50,571 bases of DNA from Chloroflexota bacterium (GCA_009840175.1 VXOI01000228.1:1-50571); one strand, 5' to 3'. Positions 1 through 8,635 are shown, counted from the first letter of the stretch. Numbers and translations: made by a program. Notes: generated by a model from the sequence alone, not told the origin.

Positions 1-50
1 CATCAAGTGCGGGGCAGGCTCTAACCATCTCCCAGAGGGAAAGCGAATAA
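1..50. repeat. Dispersed hairpin repeat, partial copy upstream of argF
   Basis: Starts with CATCAAGTGCGGGGCAGGCT and continues to an AGAGGGAAAG end. It is a degraded version of the copy at 1059-1122 (CATCAAGTACGGGGGAAGCT). The two copies lie in the same orientation on either side of argF. The window begins inside this repeat. Confidence 0.6.
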
Positions 51-129
51 TCGAAGGTTCCTGAAAGGAGAACAGGCTTGCTTGAACCGATGATGGTATT
101 CGGTTAACATCTGACATCGGACGGAAGTT

Positions 130-1041
130 ATGTCACAGAAGCGGGATTTCATATCCGTAACCGACTTGTCTCCAGCGGAAACCCGACAGCTGATTGAGCA
201 AGCCGCCCAGGGGAAGTCTGAGGCTGGCCGCGCGCCGCTGGCCGGAAAGACGGTGGCGCTGCTGTTCGAGAAGCCGTCGCTGCGGACGAAAGTCAGCTTC
301 CAGGTGGGAGTGGCGCAGTTGGGCGGCTATTCGATGTATATGGGCGGTGAAGAGGTGGGTCTGGGAGTGCGGGAGCCTGTCTCGGACGTGGCGCGAGTGC
401 TGTCGGGCTACGTGGACTGCATTGTGGCCCGGGTCTTCCGCCACGAGGATCTTCGGGAACTGGCCGAATACGCCTCAGTGCCGGTCATCAACGCCCTGTC
501 GGACTGGGAGCATCCCTGCCAGACAATGGCCGACCTGCTTACAGTCTACGAACACAAGGGCAGGCTGGATGGGCTGACACTGGCCTACATCGGCGACGGC
601 AACAACGTGGCACGAAGCCTGTGCCTGGCGTTGCCCGCAGTGGGGATGAACTTCAACTGCGCCTCCCCGGCGGGGTACGAGCTGGACGCCGAATCGGTGA
701 CAGCCGCGGCAGAACGCGGCTCGGGCGTGGTGAGGACTATGCGCTCACCGTCGGAGGCGGTGGCGACCGCCGAGGTGGTGTATACCGACGTTTGGGCCAG
801 CATGGGGCAGGAGGACGAGGCGGCGCAACGGCGGCAGGAGTTTGCCGGATACACGGTGGACCCGGCGTTGATGGCGGAGGCCCGACCAGGCGCGCTGTTC
901 ATGCACGATATGCCAGCTCACTACGGTGAGGAAGTGGCGCCCGGGATGCTGGAACACCCGCAGTCGGTGGCCTATCCGCAAGCGCACAACCGCCTGCACG
1001 CGCAGAAGGCCGTACTGGAGTTCCTGCTGGGCGGGGGATAG
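130..1041 (+). CDS. argF: Ornithine carbamoyltransferase
   Basis: Transfers the carbamoyl group from carbamoyl phosphate to ornithine to give citrulline (arginine biosynthesis, cytoplasm). At 303 aa it has the usual family length. The carbamoyl-phosphate motif reads KPSLRTKVSF (near residue 48), followed by HPCQTMADLL, the ornithine-side DVWASMGQE loop and a C-terminal NRLHAQKA. The normally invariant HCLPA motif is HDMPAHYGEE, so the ornithine-contacting Cys is Asp. The rest of the sequence fits OTC better than aspartate or N-acetylornithine carbamoyltransferase. The ATG at 130 has GGAAG just upstream. No other arginine gene is adjacent, and the gene is bracketed by two copies of a dispersed repeat. 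Confidence 0.93.
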   Translation: MSQKRDFISVTDLSPAETRQLIEQAAQGKSEAGRAPLAGKTVALLFEKPSLRTKVSFQVGVAQLGGYSMYMGGEEVGLGVREPVSDVARVLSGYVDCIVARVFRHEDLRELAEYASVPVINALSDWEHPCQTMADLLTVYEHKGRLDGLTLAYIGDGNNVARSLCLALPAVGMNFNCASPAGYELDAESVTAAAERGSGVVRTMRSPSEAVATAEVVYTDVWASMGQEDEAAQRRQEFAGYTVDPALMAEARPGALFMHDMPAHYGEEVAPGMLEHPQSVAYPQAHNRLHAQKAVLEFLLGGG

Positions 1042-1058
1042 ACTTCCCCACAAGATTT

Positions 1059-1122
1059 CACCCTCACCCCCGCATCAAGTACGGGGGAAGCTCTGGCCCT
1101 CTCTCTCAAGGGAGAGAGAACC
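1059..1122. repeat. Dispersed GGGAGAGGG-type hairpin repeat (copy 2)
   Basis: CACCCTCACCCC, then a short GC-rich segment, then CCCTCTCTCTCAAGGGAGAGAG, which can fold into a stem. It lies just after the argF stop and may act as its transcript end. Same family as the repeats near 1.65, 5.27, 16.2, 16.66, 36.3 and 39.9 kb. Confidence 0.7.
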
Positions 1123-1164
1123 TTGGAGACAATGCTTTCGGGCACTATAACGGAGTGATAGCGG

Positions 1165-1533
1165 ATGGCTACGGAAATCGTTGCCGACCACGTAGAACTT
1201 GCCAGGGACTTCTTGGAGCGAAGCAAGTCCTACTTGGCACAGGGCGACCTGCACCAAGCCTCGGAGAAGGGTTGGGGCGCGGCTTCCCATATTGTCAAGG
1301 CTGTCGCGGCTGCGAACAATTGGCAATACGAGTCTCACGACGAATTCGAAAACGTCGTACTGAATGCTCGCCAGAGATACCGTCAGTGGAGCCTCCTAGA
1401 TATGTCCCGTGCCGCCGAAGCGCTCCACAGGAACTACTACAAGCGGAGCCTGCTCTTGAACGCCGAAGTTATCCGAAGGGATGTTCAGAACGTCGAAAGG
1501 ATGGTGAACATCCTGCGACCCTTTCTCGTCTAA
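1165..1533 (+). CDS. PaREP1/HEPN-like helical protein
   Basis: 122 aa, all-helical in appearance. The N-terminal pattern LARDFLERSKSYLAQGD followed by QASEKGWGAASH resembles the PaREP1 family (HEPN-like fold), small proteins of unknown role abundant in some archaea and Chloroflexi. The RxxxxH signature of RNase HEPN toxins is not evident, so nuclease activity is not claimed. The ATG at 1165 is preceded by GGAGTGATAGCGG, a good ribosome site. It sits alone between two dispersed repeats, with no nucleotidyltransferase partner beside it. Function unknown; it could be a stand-alone HEPN-like nucleotide- or RNA-binding protein. Confidence 0.72.
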   Translation: MATEIVADHVELARDFLERSKSYLAQGDLHQASEKGWGAASHIVKAVAAANNWQYESHDEFENVVLNARQRYRQWSLLDMSRAAEALHRNYYKRSLLLNAEVIRRDVQNVERMVNILRPFLV

Positions 1534-1640
1534 CCCACTTTTGCAGGCCAGACCTGCTTGGTACGCGCACGCGGACTTTTGGAACTGAAAATGTGCTTGT
1601 CCTAAAGGTTAGGCGTAAAATGCGACGTGGGCGCAAAGAC

Positions 1641-1664
1641 CCTTCCCTCTGAGGGAGAGAATTG
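1641..1664. repeat. Dispersed hairpin repeat, short copy
   Basis: CCTTCCCTCTGAGGGAGAGA is a short hairpin core of the CCCTCTCCC/GGGAGAGGG family. It lies 20 bases before the der start codon, so it falls inside the der leader. Confidence 0.6.
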
Positions 1665-1683
1665 TTTATAAGGTAGCAGTCCC

Positions 1684-3069
1684 ATGCCCCTACCAATCAT
1701 CGCTATTGTCGGGCGGCCCAACGTGGGCAAGTCGTCGCTCTTCAACCGCATTGTCGGCTGGAGACACGCCATCGTGTCCGACGTGGCCGGGACGACCCGC
1801 GACCGGCTGATGGCCGACACCGACTGGGAGGGCCGCCGCTTCATCCTGCTGGACACCGGCGGGCTGGAGTCCGCGCCGGAGGGAGAGATACGCTCACGGG
1901 TCCAGGAACAGGCCGAGATGGCGATGAATGACGCGGATGTGATCATACTGATGACAGACGTGGCCGACGGAATCACGCCATCGGACACCATTGCGGCCCA
2001 GCGGCTGCGCACCACCGAGAAGCCGGTGATTCTGGCAGTCAACAAGGTGGACAACGACAACCGCGAGTTCAACATACCGGAGTTCTATGAGCTGGGGATG
2101 GGCGACCCTACTCCCGTCAGCGCCTACCACAACTACGGCATATACGAGCTGATGGAGCGAGTGCTGGAGTTGGTGCCGGGCACGGTACTTGACTACGAGG
2201 ATTCCGATTCGTTTGAGGACGAAGCGCTTGAGGAGTACCCGGAGTCTCTGGAGGATGTGCCGCCGCAGGCCGAGCTGAACCTGTCCATCGTGGGGCGGAC
2301 CAACGTGGGCAAGTCGGCGCTGCTGAACGCCATACTGGGGCAGGAGCGCTCCATCGTCAGCCCCATTGCCGGCACTACCCGGGACGCCCTGGACACGCAG
2401 TTCTCCTACCGGGGCCGGGAAGTGGTGGTGGTTGACACCGCAGGAATGCGCCGCCCCGGACAGGTGGAACGGGGAATCGAGAAGTACAGCGTCATCCGCG
2501 CCGTGGGAGCGGTTGACCGATGCGATATCTCGCTGATTGTGGTGGACGCCTCAGAGCTGGCAACGGCGCAGGACACCCACATAGCCGGGCTGGCCTGGGA
2601 GATGGGGCGCGGGGTCATTGTGGTAGTCAACAAGTGGGACTTGCGGGAGGAACAAGGCCGGTACGCACGGGCCGAGGCAGAGGCGCTGGTGCGCGAGCGG
2701 CTGCACTTCATGTCCTACGTGCCGGTCTGCTTCACTTCTGCGCTGCACTCCCATGGCATCGGCGGTCTGATGGACACGGCAATGGACCTGTGGGACGAGC
2801 GCCGCCGCCTGGTGGGCAGCCGCGACCTGCAATTCATGCTGGCCGACGCCATGTCGGAGCACAGCCCGCCGCTGGTGAAGCGGAATCGTGGGGTGCGGGC
2901 GCGCATCAACCGGGTGCGTCAGGTCGGCATCAATCCGCCCACTTTTCTGTTTACGGTCAATGACCCTCGGCTGATACACTACACCTACAAACGCTACCTG
3001 GAGAACCGCATCCGCGACGCTTTCGGCTTCGACCGCACTCATCTGCGGCTGGTATTCAGGAGAGAATGA
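1684..3069 (+). CDS. der: Ribosome-assembly GTPase Der (EngA)
   Basis: Double-GTPase factor needed for 50S subunit maturation. The 461 aa show two complete G domains in tandem. The first P-loop is GRPNVGKSSLFN (residues 7-18), with DTGG and NKVD. The second is GRTNVGKSALLN (near residue 204), with DTAGM and NKWD. An acidic linker (SDSFEDEALEEYPE) separates them, and a C-terminal KH-like domain contains PPTFLFTVNDP and YLENRIRDAFGF. Architecture and length are standard. The gene overlaps plsY by four bases (ATGA), indicating translational coupling; gpsA follows, so ribosome assembly and phospholipid synthesis are co-transcribed here. Confidence 0.97.
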   Translation: MPLPIIAIVGRPNVGKSSLFNRIVGWRHAIVSDVAGTTRDRLMADTDWEGRRFILLDTGGLESAPEGEIRSRVQEQAEMAMNDADVIILMTDVADGITPSDTIAAQRLRTTEKPVILAVNKVDNDNREFNIPEFYELGMGDPTPVSAYHNYGIYELMERVLELVPGTVLDYEDSDSFEDEALEEYPESLEDVPPQAELNLSIVGRTNVGKSALLNAILGQERSIVSPIAGTTRDALDTQFSYRGREVVVVDTAGMRRPGQVERGIEKYSVIRAVGAVDRCDISLIVVDASELATAQDTHIAGLAWEMGRGVIVVVNKWDLREEQGRYARAEAEALVRERLHFMSYVPVCFTSALHSHGIGGLMDTAMDLWDERRRLVGSRDLQFMLADAMSEHSPPLVKRNRGVRARINRVRQVGINPPTFLFTVNDPRLIHYTYKRYLENRIRDAFGFDRTHLRLVFRRE

Positions 3070-3788
3070 AGCAAATTCCCCATGCGCTGCTGGCTCAGGT
3101 TTTCGCCATCCCAGTTCTGGCGGTGGCGATTGCCATGGCCTTCCTGTACCTTCCGGGGCAGGCGGCAGTGTTGCAGTATGTGGCGGTTATCGCGCTGGCA
3201 TACCTGCTGGGTTCGCTGTCGTGGGGCTATATGCTGCTGCGCTGGCGGCTGGGGACGGACGTGCGGGAGTACGGCAGCGGACGCACCGGAATGTCCAACG
3301 TGCTGCGCACGGGCGGTGGCAAGATGGCGGCGGTGGTGTTTGGGCTGGACGTCGGAAAGGGTGTTCTGGCGGTGATGATGGCCAAGGAAGCCACCGGCGC
3401 GAGCGGCGCGGAGGTGGCAGCGGCCCTGGCCGCGCTGGTGGGCCACAACTGGCCGGTGTTCCTGGGATTCCGGGGTGGGCGCGGCATTCTTACGGCCTTG
3501 GGCGGCCTCTCGATGATGGCCCCTGTCCCCGCAGTGGTGGCGACGGTAATCTGGATTGCTACCGCCTTTGGGAGCCGATACATCTCGCTGGGTTCGATTA
3601 TAGGAGTGCTGGCCGGGGCGGCGTCGCTCATCGCGCTGGTGATGCTGGCGGGGTGGTACTCACAGACCTACATGATTTTCGCCGGGGTTGCGGCGGTTAT
3701 GATAATCTGGCAGCACCGCGATAATATACAGCGGCTTCTCCAGGGCAACGAGCGCAGGATTGGCGCACCGGCAACTCCGGCGGAGTAG
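3066..3788 (+). CDS. plsY: Acyl-phosphate:glycerol-3-phosphate acyltransferase PlsY
   Basis: Integral membrane enzyme that acylates glycerol 3-phosphate from acyl-phosphate, the first step of phosphatidic acid synthesis. The 240 aa have about six hydrophobic segments. Diagnostic PlsY motifs are present: GSLSWGYMLLRW, then YGSGRTGMSNVLRTGG (the G-S-G-x-x-G-x-x-N loop), DVGKGVLAV, and GHNWPVFLGFRGGRG. The N-terminus is about 20-30 residues longer than in compact homologues and adds a hydrophobic helix. Start ATG overlaps the der stop (ATGA). Its product pathway continues with gpsA directly downstream, which supplies the glycerol-3-phosphate substrate. Confidence 0.95.
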   Translation: MKQIPHALLAQVFAIPVLAVAIAMAFLYLPGQAAVLQYVAVIALAYLLGSLSWGYMLLRWRLGTDVREYGSGRTGMSNVLRTGGGKMAAVVFGLDVGKGVLAVMMAKEATGASGAEVAAALAALVGHNWPVFLGFRGGRGILTALGGLSMMAPVPAVVATVIWIATAFGSRYISLGSIIGVLAGAASLIALVMLAGWYSQTYMIFAGVAAVMIIWQHRDNIQRLLQGNERRIGAPATPAE

Positions 3789-3861
3789 CCGCAGTTCTCA
3801 CATCTCGCACCTCTGCGCCCTTCGTATCTTCGTCTCCGCAGTTCAATCCCGAGGTCTTTCC

Positions 3862-4866
3862 TTGCCTGAGAAAGCGGTCGTAGTCGGCGCGACAACCTGG
3901 GGAACCACGCTGGCCATGCTGCTGGCCGGCAGGGGCCACCGAGTCATGCTGCTGGCTCGCGACCTCTCGGAATGTGTGCAACTGGAATCGGCGCGGGAGA
4001 ACGCGCGGTTTCTGCCCGGCGTGACCTTTCCATCCCTGCTGCGGGTGTCGGCGGATGCTGCGGAGGCGCTGTCCGGGGCGTCGCTGACGGTAATCGCCGT
4101 GCCGTCGGACCGGATGCGGGAGAACATCCGTCGCATCGGCTCACATCTGGACGCGGATTCGGTGGTGGTCAGCGCATCCAAGGGGCTGGAACTGCCGTCC
4201 GCCTTGCGGATGACCCAGGCCATGACCGAGGAACTGCCTGCCAGCCTGCATCCGGGAATTTGTGCCCTGTCCGGTCCTAATCTGGCCAAGGAAATCCTGC
4301 AAGGAAAGCCAGCATCCACCGTCGTAGCAGGGGCCACGCGGGAGGCTGCGGAACGCGCGCAGGCGGCGCTGCTGTCGCAACGCTTCCGCGTGTATACCAG
4401 CCGAGATGTGACGGGCGTGGAACTGGGCGGCGCGCTGAAGAACATCGTGGCGCTGGGGGCCGGAATCTGCGACGGACTGGAGTTCGGCGAGAATGCCAAG
4501 GCGGCGTTCGTCACTCGTGGGCTGGCGGAGATTGCCCGCCTGGGAGTGGCAGCGGGAGCGGAGCCGCTGACCTTCGCCGGACTTGCCGGGGTGGGCGACG
4601 TCATTGCCACCTGCGCCAGCCGCCTCAGCCGCAACCGCTACGTGGGCGAGCAGTTGGCGCTGGGGCGGTCGTGGCCGGAAATCCGGGCTTCGATGGACAA
4701 CGTGGCCGAGGGGGTGAATGCTACGGAAGCGGCGCTCAAGATGGCCGCTCGCCTGGGGGTGGAAATGCCCATCGCCGAGACCACCTACCGCGTTCTGTAT
4801 GAGGGGCTGTCACCATGGGAGGCGGCCGCGGAGCTGATGGAGCGACCGGTGGGCAGCGAGTGGTAG
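3862..4866 (+). CDS. gpsA: NAD(P)-dependent glycerol-3-phosphate dehydrogenase
   Basis: Reduces dihydroxyacetone phosphate to sn-glycerol 3-phosphate, the PlsY substrate. The N-terminal Rossmann motif is GATTWGTTLA rather than the common GAGSWGTALA. Other family motifs are SASKGLE, SGPNLAKEI, the catalytic-lysine segment ELGGALKNIVALGAG, and the C-terminal block AGVGDVIATCASRLSRN. The ORF track begins at 3760, but those 34 extra residues do not look like GpsA and overlap plsY. I prefer TTG at 3862, which has GAGG seven bases upstream and gives about 334 aa, the usual length. Third gene of the der-plsY-gpsA run. Confidence 0.94.
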   Translation: MPEKAVVVGATTWGTTLAMLLAGRGHRVMLLARDLSECVQLESARENARFLPGVTFPSLLRVSADAAEALSGASLTVIAVPSDRMRENIRRIGSHLDADSVVVSASKGLELPSALRMTQAMTEELPASLHPGICALSGPNLAKEILQGKPASTVVAGATREAAERAQAALLSQRFRVYTSRDVTGVELGGALKNIVALGAGICDGLEFGENAKAAFVTRGLAEIARLGVAAGAEPLTFAGLAGVGDVIATCASRLSRNRYVGEQLALGRSWPEIRASMDNVAEGVNATEAALKMAARLGVEMPIAETTYRVLYEGLSPWEAAAELMERPVGSEW

Positions 4867-4873
4867 GCCAGCT

Positions 4874-5245
4874 TCACCGCAGTCGCCCCAACGCCAGGTC
4901 GGGGACGCGCTCCAGCAGCCACGCCGCGGCGCAGCGGCGGTGGCAGGGTTCGCCGGCAGGTTCGAAACACAGCAGGGTGAAGTCGCCCATGGCGGTCAGT
5001 TGTTCCAGAAAGGCGGGGAACCCGGCGTCTCGCTCATAGGTCTCGTCGAGTTCCTCTCGGTAGCGGACGTCCAACTCGGCGAAGGTCAGGTTGCCGTGGC
5101 GGTAGTCGGTGAGCAAGGCGCGGGACGGGTACAGGGCGGGTTGGACTTGCCATTCGGTTTTGCGTCCGCGGGGGTGCGCCCGCGATATGCGGTAGCGCTC
5201 GCCCATCCAGTGGCGCGGTTCGTAGAAGCTGGCGGTGTAGAGCAT
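4874..5245 (-). CDS. DUF488 family protein
   Basis: 123 aa, convergent with gpsA with only a few bases between the stops. It matches the DUF488 pattern: an N-terminal LYTASFYEPRHWMGERYRISR stretch (shortened here in meaning, not residues), a central YREELDE helix, and the C-terminal block LLCFEPAGEPCHRRCAAAWL. The CHR segment is the most conserved part of this family and includes a conserved cysteine-histidine pair. Function of the family is not established. The start ATG at 5245 has a weak ribosome site. A dispersed hairpin repeat sits just upstream at 5259-5293. Confidence 0.8.
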   Translation of the reverse strand: MLYTASFYEPRHWMGERYRISRAHPRGRKTEWQVQPALYPSRALLTDYRHGNLTFAELDVRYREELDETYERDAGFPAFLEQLTAMGDFTLLCFEPAGEPCHRRCAAAWLLERVPDLALGRLR

Positions 5246-5258
5246 GGCTGTCCAACAA

Positions 5259-5293
5259 TTCCCTCTCCCTCTGGGAGAGGGTTAGGGTGAGGG
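5259..5293. repeat. Dispersed hairpin repeat overlapping the flippase-like gene end
   Basis: CCCTCTCCCTCTGGGAGAGGG forms a perfect nine-base-pair-class stem followed by TTAGGGTGAGGG. It overlaps the last codons of the minus-strand membrane gene (stop near 5282), so the repeat contributes the C-terminal codons or the stop region of that gene. Confidence 0.75.
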
Positions 5294-6376
5294 CGTACCC
5301 TGGGGTACATCTGTATGGGAGCGGCGACGGAAAAGCGGCCTGACGGCGAAGAGGGGCGCGCCCACGATTATCACGCTGATGTAGGTGATGAAACGGTCCA
5401 CCAGCACGAGGGCGGTGGCCGCTTCCTTACCCAGGGTGGCAAGGCGGACGGCCAGCCCGGCCACGCCGGACTCCACCGCGCCGATGCCGCCGGGGGTGGG
5501 AACCAGCGAGAGCAGCGAGTTGGCCAGGGTCAGGAAGACGACCATCGCCACGCTGAGGTCGAATCCCAGGGCCATCGCCACGAGGTACATCCGACCCATC
5601 TCTGCTGCCCAGCCCAGCAGTCCCAGCAGCGTTGTCTGGGGCAGCTTGTAGCGGACGGCTGTCGCGCCGTAGAGGAAGCGCTCGTATCTCGATGCCAGCC
5701 ATTCCGGGAGCCATCGCAACAGCAGAGTTCTCAGTCGTAACAACAGCACCAAGACAATAACCAGCATCAGGACCAACAGGACGGCGGTGAGGGTGACCCA
5801 GGCCCAGGCCGCTCCGCCTCCCGAATGGGTAATAAGGAAGGGAGCAGCGGCCAGTAGCATCAGCGCGACCAGAACAACGTCCAGCACCCGCTCGGCCAGC
5901 ACCGTTCCGATGGCGCCGGAAAAGGCCGCGTTGTGCTCTTCACGGTAGAGGTAGGCGCGATAGGCGTCGCCAAGCCGCAGCCAGCCGATTGAGTTGATGA
6001 ACCAGCCCAGCAGCACCGCACGGCTGCAAAAGAGGATGCCGGGAACGGGTTCGGCCTCGCCTGATGTACTGGCGGAGTGTGCCAGCAGCAACCGCCAGCG
6101 GGCGCCCCGGAATATGAAGGTGGTGTAGTGAACGGCAAAGGCGGCGGCCAGCAGCCAGGGATTGGCTCCACGTACCTGTTCCCAGGTGACGCCCAGGTCA
6201 ACGTCGAACCGGGTGACCAGGAAGAGCAGGAACCCGCCGGCGATTAGGAAGGAAACCAGGGCCGGCAAGGAAATCACTCGCCGCCGGAGAGAGTCAAACC
6301 GCGCAGGAGCCGCGATTTCCGGGCCGGGTTCATGCCCGGAACCGGGCACGGCGTCAGGCTCGTTGCCGGCAGCCAT
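5282..6376 (-). CDS. Lysylphosphatidylglycerol synthase TM region / UPF0104 (flippase-like) membrane protein
   Basis: 364 aa integral membrane protein with about eight hydrophobic helices. Family motifs of the AglD/MprF-flippase/UPF0104 group are visible: FRGARWRLLL near residue 98, INSIGWLRLGDAYRAYLYR, an ERVLDVVLVALML helix, and the C-terminal TPGGIGAVESGVAGL motif. Members move or help transfer lipid-linked groups across the membrane; the substrate here cannot be told. There is no C-terminal MprF synthase domain, so aminoacylation is not implied. The last codons overlap a dispersed repeat. Downstream of ispH on the same strand but separated by a strong hairpin. Confidence 0.85.
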   Translation of the reverse strand: MAAGNEPDAVPGSGHEPGPEIAAPARFDSLRRRVISLPALVSFLIAGGFLLFLVTRFDVDLGVTWEQVRGANPWLLAAAFAVHYTTFIFRGARWRLLLAHSASTSGEAEPVPGILFCSRAVLLGWFINSIGWLRLGDAYRAYLYREEHNAAFSGAIGTVLAERVLDVVLVALMLLAAAPFLITHSGGGAAWAWVTLTAVLLVLMLVIVLVLLLRLRTLLLRWLPEWLASRYERFLYGATAVRYKLPQTTLLGLLGWAAEMGRMYLVAMALGFDLSVAMVVFLTLANSLLSLVPTPGGIGAVESGVAGLAVRLATLGKEAATALVLVDRFITYISVIIVGAPLFAVRPLFRRRSHTDVPQGTPSP

Positions 6377-6435
6377 CAGGAGCGAGGCCCATCGGTCAGA
6401 GTCGTGACTCGGGCGCGCTCATAAGCCGCCAATAG

Positions 6436-6460
6436 TTCATCTTGAGCTTGTCGAAAGATG
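6436..6460. repeat. CTTGAGCTTGTCGAAxGA dispersed repeat
   Basis: TTCATCTTGAGCTTGTCGAA is half of the widespread CCTGAGCTTGTCGAAGG palindromic repeat, related to the copies at 6493-6537, 22937-22967 and, inside the sirtuin gene, 27981-28005. Confidence 0.6.
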
Positions 6461-6492
6461 GGAGTCGAGGGGATGGATAGATTCGAGGCAAG

Positions 6493-6537
6493 CAAAACCC
6501 GTTCGTCCTCCGGCAAGCTCAGGATGAACGGGTTTTG
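6493..6537 (-). terminator. Long hairpin downstream of ispH
   Basis: CAAAACCCGTTCGTCCT and AGGATGAACGGGTTTTG form a 17-bp stem with one mismatch around an 11-base loop carrying the CAAGCTC repeat core. It lies 23 bases past the ispH stop and ends in a TTTTG run on the appropriate side. It could be a repeat-derived bidirectional terminator. Confidence 0.6.
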
Positions 6538-6559
6538 GACATCCCTTGCAAATACTGCA

Positions 6560-7459
6560 TTACCGCAGTTCCCGGGGCATAGTGAAGGAAACGTCCTCTT
6601 CAACGCCGCTGAGCATGGTGACGTGGTCCGGGGCCAGGGCTTCGATTACGCTCTCCACCAGCACTTCCGGGGTGGACGCGCCCGAAGTAATCCCGACTTT
6701 TTCCTTGCCTCGCAACCATTCGGGTTCAATCTCTTCGGGACCGTTGATGAGGTAGGCCGGAACGCCCTGGGCGGCGGCCACCTCGCGCAGGCGGTTGCAG
6801 TTGGAACTGTTCTGCGCCCCGATGACCAGCAGCAGGTCCACATTGCCCGCCATCTTGGTCACCGCTTCCTGCCGGTTGGTGGTGGCGTAGCAGATGTCGT
6901 TGCGTACAACCGCCTGGGGGAAGCGTTCCTGTATGGACTCGATGGCGTGGGCAGTATCGCGCACCGAGAGGGTGGTCTGGGTCAGGACGGCGATTTCCTC
7001 ATCATCACCCCACTTGGGCAACTCCTCCGGGGCGTTGTCGTCAACCAGGGTCATATCCACCTGGCCCATGGTTCCCCGGACTTCCTGGTGGCCCCGGTGC
7101 CCCACGAGCAACACGCGGCGGCCCTCGCGGCTGTACTTCTTGGCCTCGTTGTGGACACGGGTGACCAGCGGGCATACGGCGTCAATGACGCGGAGGTTGC
7201 GGGCCTGGGCCTTCTCGAAGTCCTCGGGCGGCGAGCCGTGGGCTGAGAACACCACCAGTGAACCTTCCGGGACCTCGTCAACCTCTTCCACGGTGATGGC
7301 GCCCCGGCTCTCCAGATCGTTGACCACGTAGGGGTTGTGGACAATCTGGTGCTTGACGTATACCGGCGGGCCGTAACGCCGCAGGCAGACGTCCACCACG
7401 TCAATGGCCCGCACCACCCCGGCGCAGAACCCCCGGGGAGAACTGAGCAGAACCTCCAA
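6560..7459 (-). CDS. ispH: 4-hydroxy-3-methylbut-2-enyl diphosphate reductase
   Basis: Iron-sulfur enzyme of the last MEP-pathway step, making IPP and DMAPP. The three cluster cysteines lie in PRGFCAGVVRA (near the N-terminus), AVCPLVTRVH and DICYATTNRQ. IspH substrate motifs HQIVHNPYVV, SAHGSPP, GHRGHQEV and TQTTLS are also present, with the C-terminal GASTPEVLVE block. The ORF track begins at 7480 with a TTG and seven unusual residues (MRHRRVG). Those bases hold AGGAGG, so I place the start at the TTG at 7459, six bases after AGGAGG, giving 299 aa. Downstream hairpin at 6493-6537. Confidence 0.95.
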   Translation of the reverse strand: MEVLLSSPRGFCAGVVRAIDVVDVCLRRYGPPVYVKHQIVHNPYVVNDLESRGAITVEEVDEVPEGSLVVFSAHGSPPEDFEKAQARNLRVIDAVCPLVTRVHNEAKKYSREGRRVLLVGHRGHQEVRGTMGQVDMTLVDDNAPEELPKWGDDEEIAVLTQTTLSVRDTAHAIESIQERFPQAVVRNDICYATTNRQEAVTKMAGNVDLLLVIGAQNSSNCNRLREVAAAQGVPAYLINGPEEIEPEWLRGKEKVGITSGASTPEVLVESVIEALAPDHVTMLSGVEEDVSFTMPRELR

Positions 7460-7528
7460 ACCGACCCTCCTGTGGCGCAACCCGGCGCGAATGGCGTGGG
7501 ATATGATAGCACAGCGGGATAGGGGTCA

Positions 7529-8635
7529 TTAGCACTGGTCAATGACCAAGCTGTAATTGGTGCTTCGTCCGCCTTCGGGACTGCGGGCCAGGATGCCACA
7601 TTCCATCAGTTCCGTGATGTCCCTGAGGGCGGTATCCGTGGAGCACTTGGTCAGCTTCGCCCACTTGGAGGTGGTGAGATTGCCCTTGAAATCTCCTAAA
7701 AGCAGGTTCAGGACTTTGCGTTGCCGGTCGTTGACGGGAACTTCGGCGATACGCACCCAGAACCGCCCCTTGGCCAGCGTTGCGTCGAGGGTAGCTTCGG
7801 CGCTCTCTACGGCGCGGCCAAGGCAGTCCACAAACCAAGACATCCAATCGGTGACGTCCCTTGCTTTCTTTTGCGTTCGTTCAAGAACGTCATAGTATGC
7901 TTTGCGCTCCTTGCGAATTTGCGACGACATGCTGTAAAAGCGTTGGGAACTGTTATCGGAGCGAGCCAAAGCCATATCCGCAATGGCTCGTGCGATGCGC
8001 CCGTTGCCATCGTCGAAGGGGTGAATAGTAACGAACCAGAGGTGAGCCAGACCGGCCTTCAGAACCGCGTCAACATCGGACTGCTCGTTGAACCAGTCCA
8101 AGAACGCAGTCATATCTCCCGGAACCAGTTCGGCTGGCGGGGCCTCGAAATGGATCTTCTGCCGTCCCATAGGGCCGGAAACGACTCGCGCGATGTCAGT
8201 GCGGTAACTGCCAACGGTTATTCCATAAGTTCCGCTCCGTCCGGTTGGGAACAAAGCAGCGTGCCAACCGAAGAGTCGCTCATCGGTGAGAGGCTCGGCG
8301 TAGTTCTGAGTAGCATCAAGCATGAGTTCAACAATGCCTTCGACATTGCGGTCGGCAGAAGGAACTCCGCCGATATCAAAACCCAACCGCCATGCAATAG
8401 ATGACCGAACTTCCTCGGCAGCCAAGATTTCGCCCTCGATCTCGCTGCTTTTCACTACGTCTGAAGTCAGGGTGTGCAGCACCGCTTCCTGTCGCAGGGA
8501 AAAACCGAGGGACTCCATTCGGCCAAGCAAGTGGCCCTGCAGGTGGCGCACTCTCGCCAGCCTGTTGGTCAGTTCTTCCGGCCGCCAATCGAGACGAGGC
8601 CAGTCTGGTTGTTGGTGAATATACAATTTCCGCAT
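7529..8635 (-). CDS. Fic/DOC family protein with DUF4172-type N-terminus
   Basis: Predicted AMP-transferase (or related nucleotidyl/phosphoryl transferase). The active-site motif HPFDDGNGRIARA matches HPFx(D/E)GNGRxxR exactly. Upstream, SSEIEGE fits the inhibitory (S/T)xxxE(G/N) helix of class II Fic proteins, where the glutamate blocks ATP gamma-phosphate alignment until released. The N-terminal part (WPRLDWRPEEL) resembles DUF4172. The C-terminal segment reads as a winged helix (NLTTSKWAKLTKCSTDTALR), suggesting DNA binding or target recognition. 368 aa, complete. No antitoxin gene is adjacent, consistent with built-in inhibition. Divergent from prs. Confidence 0.92.
   Translation of the reverse strand: MRKLYIHQQPDWPRLDWRPEELTNRLARVRHLQGHLLGRMESLGFSLRQEAVLHTLTSDVVKSSEIEGEILAAEEVRSSIAWRLGFDIGGVPSADRNVEGIVELMLDATQNYAEPLTDERLFGWHAALFPTGRSGTYGITVGSYRTDIARVVSGPMGRQKIHFEAPPAELVPGDMTAFLDWFNEQSDVDAVLKAGLAHLWFVTIHPFDDGNGRIARAIADMALARSDNSSQRFYSMSSQIRKERKAYYDVLERTQKKARDVTDWMSWFVDCLGRAVESAEATLDATLAKGRFWVRIAEVPVNDRQRKVLNLLLGDFKGNLTTSKWAKLTKCSTDTALRDITELMECGILARSPEGGRSTNYSLVIDQC

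Noticed and set aside
4-129. Arginine-dependent regulatory site or riboswitch upstream of argF
   Set aside because: Only a degraded dispersed repeat and a weak ribosome site are seen; no ARG-box pair or folded leader was recognised.
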